DNA from: Bradyrhizobium sp. CCBAU 53338
Lineage (GTDB): Bacteria; Pseudomonadota; Alphaproteobacteria; Rhizobiales; Xanthobacteraceae
Direction: 5' to 3'
Assembly (NCBI RefSeq): GCF_015291665.1
Contig: NZ_CP030048.1
Coordinates: forward strand, 4,836,001-4,900,000
Length of the DNA stretch: 64,000 nt
Shown here: piece after piece, positions 61,030 to 64,000 of the stretch
Position numbering within the stretch: position 1 is the first letter of the stretch
Layout of the letters: every line of letters starts with the position of its first letter
Position numbers and translations under genes: made by a program
Notes under the pieces: model-generated
What the model was told of the DNA's origin: nothing
Databases searched by the model: none
The model's input: the letters and a program-made list of their open reading frames with translations, nothing else

Positions 61030-61757
61030 GACGATCCGCCCTCCGCCAGCGCGCCGAACATGATGACAGCGGCCGTGGAAGCCGCACCGCCGCGCGCGAG
61101 TTGCTCGGCAAGCTCGGCGATCGTGGTGCGCACCAGTCGCTCGTCGGGGCGTCCGAGGGATTCGGCGAACAGCGCCGGCGTGCTCGATGAAAGACCGTGC
61201 TCGATCAGTTTTGCGGCCAGCACCGGAAAGGTGCGCCGGCCCATATAGACCACCGTCGTCGCATCAGGATCGGCCAGCGCCGCCCAGTTCAGATCTGGCG
61301 GCAGCTCACCGGTGACGTCGGCGCCGGTCACGAACTGCACCCGGCGCGAGGTGTGGCGGCGCGTCAGCGGAATGCCGGCCTGTGCGGCCGCGACGCAGGC
61401 CGAGGTGACGCCGGGAACGATCTCGAAGCCGATGCCGGCCTCGCGCAGCGTCTCCAGCTCCTCCTCGAGCCGGCCAAAGATGCCGGCATCGCCCGACTTC
61501 AGCCGCACGACCCGCACGCCCGTCGCGGCATAGTCGACCAGCAGGCGATTGACGTGATGCTGCTTTGTCGACGGCCGCCCTGCCCGTTTCCCGACCGCGA
61601 CGAGATTCGCGCCTGGCCGTGCGAGATCGAGGATCGCGCCCGAGGCGAGATCGTCATAGAGCACGACGTCAGCCTCGCGCAGCCGCGCGGCGCCCTTGAG
61701 CGTGAGAAGCTCGGGGTCGCCGGGGCCGGCGGAGACGAAGGAGACAAAACCGCTCAC
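61026..61757 (-). CDS. cobA: uroporphyrinogen-III C-methyltransferase
   Basis: 243 aa. SAM-dependent double methylation to precorrin-2. It has FVSAGPGDPELLTLKGAARL, LKSGDAGIFGR, EIVPGVTSACVAAAQAGIPL and VVYMGRRTF. The start is GTG at 61757, overlapping the cobB stop (GTGA), the only start matching the family N-terminus. Confidence 0.94.
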   Translation of the reverse strand: MSGFVSFVSAGPGDPELLTLKGAARLREADVVLYDDLASGAILDLARPGANLVAVGKRAGRPSTKQHHVNRLLVDYAATGVRVVRLKSGDAGIFGRLEEELETLREAGIGFEIVPGVTSACVAAAQAGIPLTRRHTSRRVQFVTGADVTGELPPDLNWAALADPDATTVVYMGRRTFPVLAAKLIEHGLSSSTPALFAESLGRPDERLVRTTIAELAEQLARGGAASTAAVIMFGALAEGGSS

Positions 61758-63064
61758 CGGTCCTCCGCGATCAGATGGAAGAACGTGCCCGAGGCGTGCC
61801 CGCGCCGCGAGCCGGTCTCGGCGATGACGCTGCCAGTTGCGTCGTGCACGACTGCCAGTGGCGCATCGGGCTGGGCGATGATCGTCGAATAGTGAAACTC
61901 GTGGCCGCGCAGCCGCGCGCCGGCCTTGTGCCCCGGCATCGGCATTGCGAGCGAGGCGAGACGATAGCCCAGATGCATGCGCCGCTTGGCAAAACTCGTC
62001 TCCAGGCCGAGCAGGCCCGTCATCTCGTGACGGATACCGTCGGCGTCGGTCAAAGCTGTCCCCAGCACCATATACCCACCGCATTCGCCGTGCACTGGTC
62101 GCGTCTCGGCGAAGGCGCGCAGACCGTTGCGGAAGCGTGCATTGGCGGCGATCTTGCCGGCATGAAGTTCGGGATAGCCACCGGGCAGCCAGCAGACGTC
62201 TGCGCCTGCATCGGGCGCTTCGTCGGCAAGCGGAGAGAACGTTGAAATCTCCGCACCTGCCGCCCGCCAGGCTTCCAGCATGTGCGGATAGACGAAGGAA
62301 AACGCGGCATCGCGCGCAAGCGCAATGCGCTGCCCGGGCGGTGTCACGTTGAGGCCGTTCGCGGCCGGTTGCGGCGACCAGCTAGCGGCCGATTGCATCA
62401 CCGCATCGAGATCGACGTGCTCCGAGACAAAGCGCGCGGCCTCGTCGATCAGTTTTCCGATCTCGGCCTGCTCCTCGGCTTGCACGAGGCCGAGATGCCG
62501 CTTCGGCAGGCTGATCTCGGCATGACGCGGCAGCGCGCCGAACACGGCGATGCCGGCGTCGTCGAGCGCACGCCGCACGAGGTCTTCGTGACGCGGGCTG
62601 GCGACCCGGTTGAGCATCACGCCCGCAAGGCGCACGCCGGCACGATAATCGCGCAGGCCTGCGGCGATCGCCGCCGCGGTCTGCGCCTGACCGGAGGGGT
62701 CGATCACCAGAACCACCGGCCAACCCAGCATTTCCGCGATGTCGGCGGTAGCACCGGTGCCGGAGACGCCGCGCGCGGCGACGCCGTCGAACAGGCCCAT
62801 CGAGCCCTCGGCAAGCACGATATCGGCATCGCTCCCCCGGCTGACGAGATGCGCGATCGTCGAACGGTCCATCGCCCAGCTATCGACATTGACGGAGGGG
62901 CGGCCTGTGGCTGCTGCGTGAAAAGCTGGATCGATGTAATCAGGGCCGCTCTTGAAGCACTGCACTTTCAAGCCACGATTGCGCCAGGCGCGCGCGAGCG
63001 CCAGCGTCAGCGTGGTCTTGCCGACGCCCGAGGCCGGCGCGGAGATGACGAGGCCTGCCGCCAT
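61754..63064 (-). CDS. cobB: hydrogenobyrinic acid a,c-diamide synthase
   Basis: 436 aa. N-terminal ATPase with VISAPASGVGKTTLTLALAR, then a C-terminal class-I glutaminase-like domain (WLPGGYPELHAG, HGECGGYMVLG with Cys, GHEFHYS). Amidates the a and c side chains. Starts at 63064, sharing one base with the cobM stop (TGATG). Confidence 0.95.
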   Translation of the reverse strand: MAAGLVISAPASGVGKTTLTLALARAWRNRGLKVQCFKSGPDYIDPAFHAAATGRPSVNVDSWAMDRSTIAHLVSRGSDADIVLAEGSMGLFDGVAARGVSGTGATADIAEMLGWPVVLVIDPSGQAQTAAAIAAGLRDYRAGVRLAGVMLNRVASPRHEDLVRRALDDAGIAVFGALPRHAEISLPKRHLGLVQAEEQAEIGKLIDEAARFVSEHVDLDAVMQSAASWSPQPAANGLNVTPPGQRIALARDAAFSFVYPHMLEAWRAAGAEISTFSPLADEAPDAGADVCWLPGGYPELHAGKIAANARFRNGLRAFAETRPVHGECGGYMVLGTALTDADGIRHEMTGLLGLETSFAKRRMHLGYRLASLAMPMPGHKAGARLRGHEFHYSTIIAQPDAPLAVVHDATGSVIAETGSRRGHASGTFFHLIAEDR

Positions 63065-63846
63065 CACGATGCCTCCGGAAAACGCGGCTCGGCGCCAACG
63101 GGACGATAGCGACGATCGTAATCCGCGGCATAGAGCCGGCTCTCGTCGAAATCCGCCGCACCCAGCGTCTTGCCGACCAGTATCAGCGCGGTGCGCTCCA
63201 TCTCGGTCGCGACGGCGGCATCGAGCGTCGCCAGCGTCGCGCGGACGATGCGCTGGTCGGGCCAGCTCGCGCGCCAGACGATCGCCACCGGACAGTCCGC
63301 GCCGCAATGCGGGGTGAGTTCGGCAACCACCTCGTCGAGCAGATGAATCGACAGATGGATCGCGAGTACCGCGCCGGTCGCGGCGAAGGCCGCAAGCCTC
63401 TCGCCCTCGGGCATCGCGCTGGCGCGGCCCGGCGTGCGGGTCAGCACCACCGTCTGAGTGAGGCCGGGCAGCGTCAGCTCGGCTTCCAGCGCGGCGGCGG
63501 CGGCGGAAAAGGACGGCACGCCCGGTGTGACGGTGAATGGAATGCCGAGCGCGCGCAGGCGGCGAAGCTGCTCGCCCATCGCCGACCAGATCGAGAGATC
63601 GCCGGAATGCAGCCGCGCGACGTCCTTGCCCTCCGCATGCGCGGCGGAGATCTCCGCGATGATCCCGTCGAGCGACAGGGGCGCGGTGTTGACGATGCGC
63701 GCTCCGCTCGGGCAATGCGCCAGCACGCCCTCCGGCACCAGCGAACCCGCATAGAGACAGACCGGACAGGCCGCGATCAAATCGCGCCCACGCAAGGTGA
63801 GAAGATCGGCGGCGCCCGGCCCGGCGCCGATGAAGTGCACCGTCAT
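63064..63846 (-). CDS. cobM: precorrin-4 C11-methyltransferase
   Basis: 260 aa SAM methyltransferase with [20 protein letters not shown], the pathway-typical [27 protein letters not shown] and [14 protein letters not shown]. Start overlaps the cobE stop (ATGA). Ends one base into cobB. Confidence 0.95.
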   Translation of the reverse strand: MTVHFIGAGPGAADLLTLRGRDLIAACPVCLYAGSLVPEGVLAHCPSGARIVNTAPLSLDGIIAEISAAHAEGKDVARLHSGDLSIWSAMGEQLRRLRALGIPFTVTPGVPSFSAAAAALEAELTLPGLTQTVVLTRTPGRASAMPEGERLAAFAATGAVLAIHLSIHLLDEVVAELTPHCGADCPVAIVWRASWPDQRIVRATLATLDAAVATEMERTALILVGKTLGAADFDESRLYAADYDRRYRPVGAEPRFPEAS

Positions 63847-64000
63847 GGGCCGTCTCCTTCTGCGATCGCCGCAGTCGCGGTGCGATCCTGCGAGACCGCG
63901 CGCGTCGCGATGAGCCGCGCGCGCGGACCAGCGGCGGCCAGCGCTGCTGCCTCGGCGACCGATCCCGTGCCGAACCTTCCGGCGATCCGCTGCGACTGCG
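63843..64000 (-). CDS. cobE: CobE/CbiG C-terminal-type protein, truncated by the window edge
   Basis: Only the last ~51 codons are visible: [20 protein letters not shown] followed by [15 protein letters not shown], the conserved end of CobE/CbiG_C. The stop overlaps the cobM start. CobE is a small corrin-pathway protein of unclear role; the start lies beyond 64000. Confidence 0.8.
   Translation of the reverse strand, partial: QSQRIAGRFGTGSVAEAAALAAAGPRARLIATRAVSQDRTATAAIAEGDGP

Overview
The window is high-GC DNA that looks like a Bradyrhizobium-type alphaproteobacterium. The grounds are an aerobic cobalamin pathway (CobF, CobM, CobE), OpgC, a FixK-type box, myo-inositol genes, hydantoin and dipeptide ABC genes, and two copies of a ~650 bp intergenic repeat of the kind I recall from Bradyrhizobium genomes. 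The species is not identified.

Layout. 1-9.6 kb is a sugar and central-carbon cassette: a frameshifted, left-truncated PEP synthase, a clan GH-A glycosidase, then an overlapping bgl-glk-pfkB operon, a metallophosphoesterase, and a carS-like gene cut in two by an IS630-family element with TA duplication. 9.6-11.2 kb holds a candidate FixK-controlled small RNA on the minus strand and opgC. 11.5-17 kb holds an SDR, repeat copy A, and iolE/iolD facing iolG. 17-20.5 kb holds DinB and a FAN1 nuclease fused to a DnaQ-like exonuclease. 20.6-22.3 kb holds a lactonase remnant, a FucU-like mutarotase and a Bug/TctC binding protein.

22.6-39.9 kb is a stress and detoxification block. It contains two paralogous winged-helix/STAND-ATPase/TPR regulators (about 946 aa each, with a conserved upstream element), a TetR-controlled EmrAB-like exporter whose permease ORF runs in frame into an aldo/keto reductase, DUF1330, MsrA, OsmC, an epoxide hydrolase, a VOC protein, an orphan HWE-type histidine kinase, an unknown protein and an AraC regulator. 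Four promoters around the second STAND regulator carry tandem CTAAC-type repeats at exactly 10 bp spacing, which suggests an undescribed local regulon. This is the strongest candidate for something new.

40-54.4 kb is a hydantoin / N-carbamoyl amino acid region: a five-gene oligopeptide-type ABC transporter, a D-hydantoinase, a D-carbamoylase, repeat copy B, an MFS permease, an aldehyde dehydrogenase, a second hydantoinase and an Asp/Glu-racemase-family enzyme. 54.5-64 kb is cobalamin-related: a PepSY membrane protein and a TonB-dependent receptor behind a cobalamin riboswitch, a phosphatase, and a tightly overlapping cobE-cobM-cobB-cobA-cobF run followed by cobT, transcribed leftward from the right edge.
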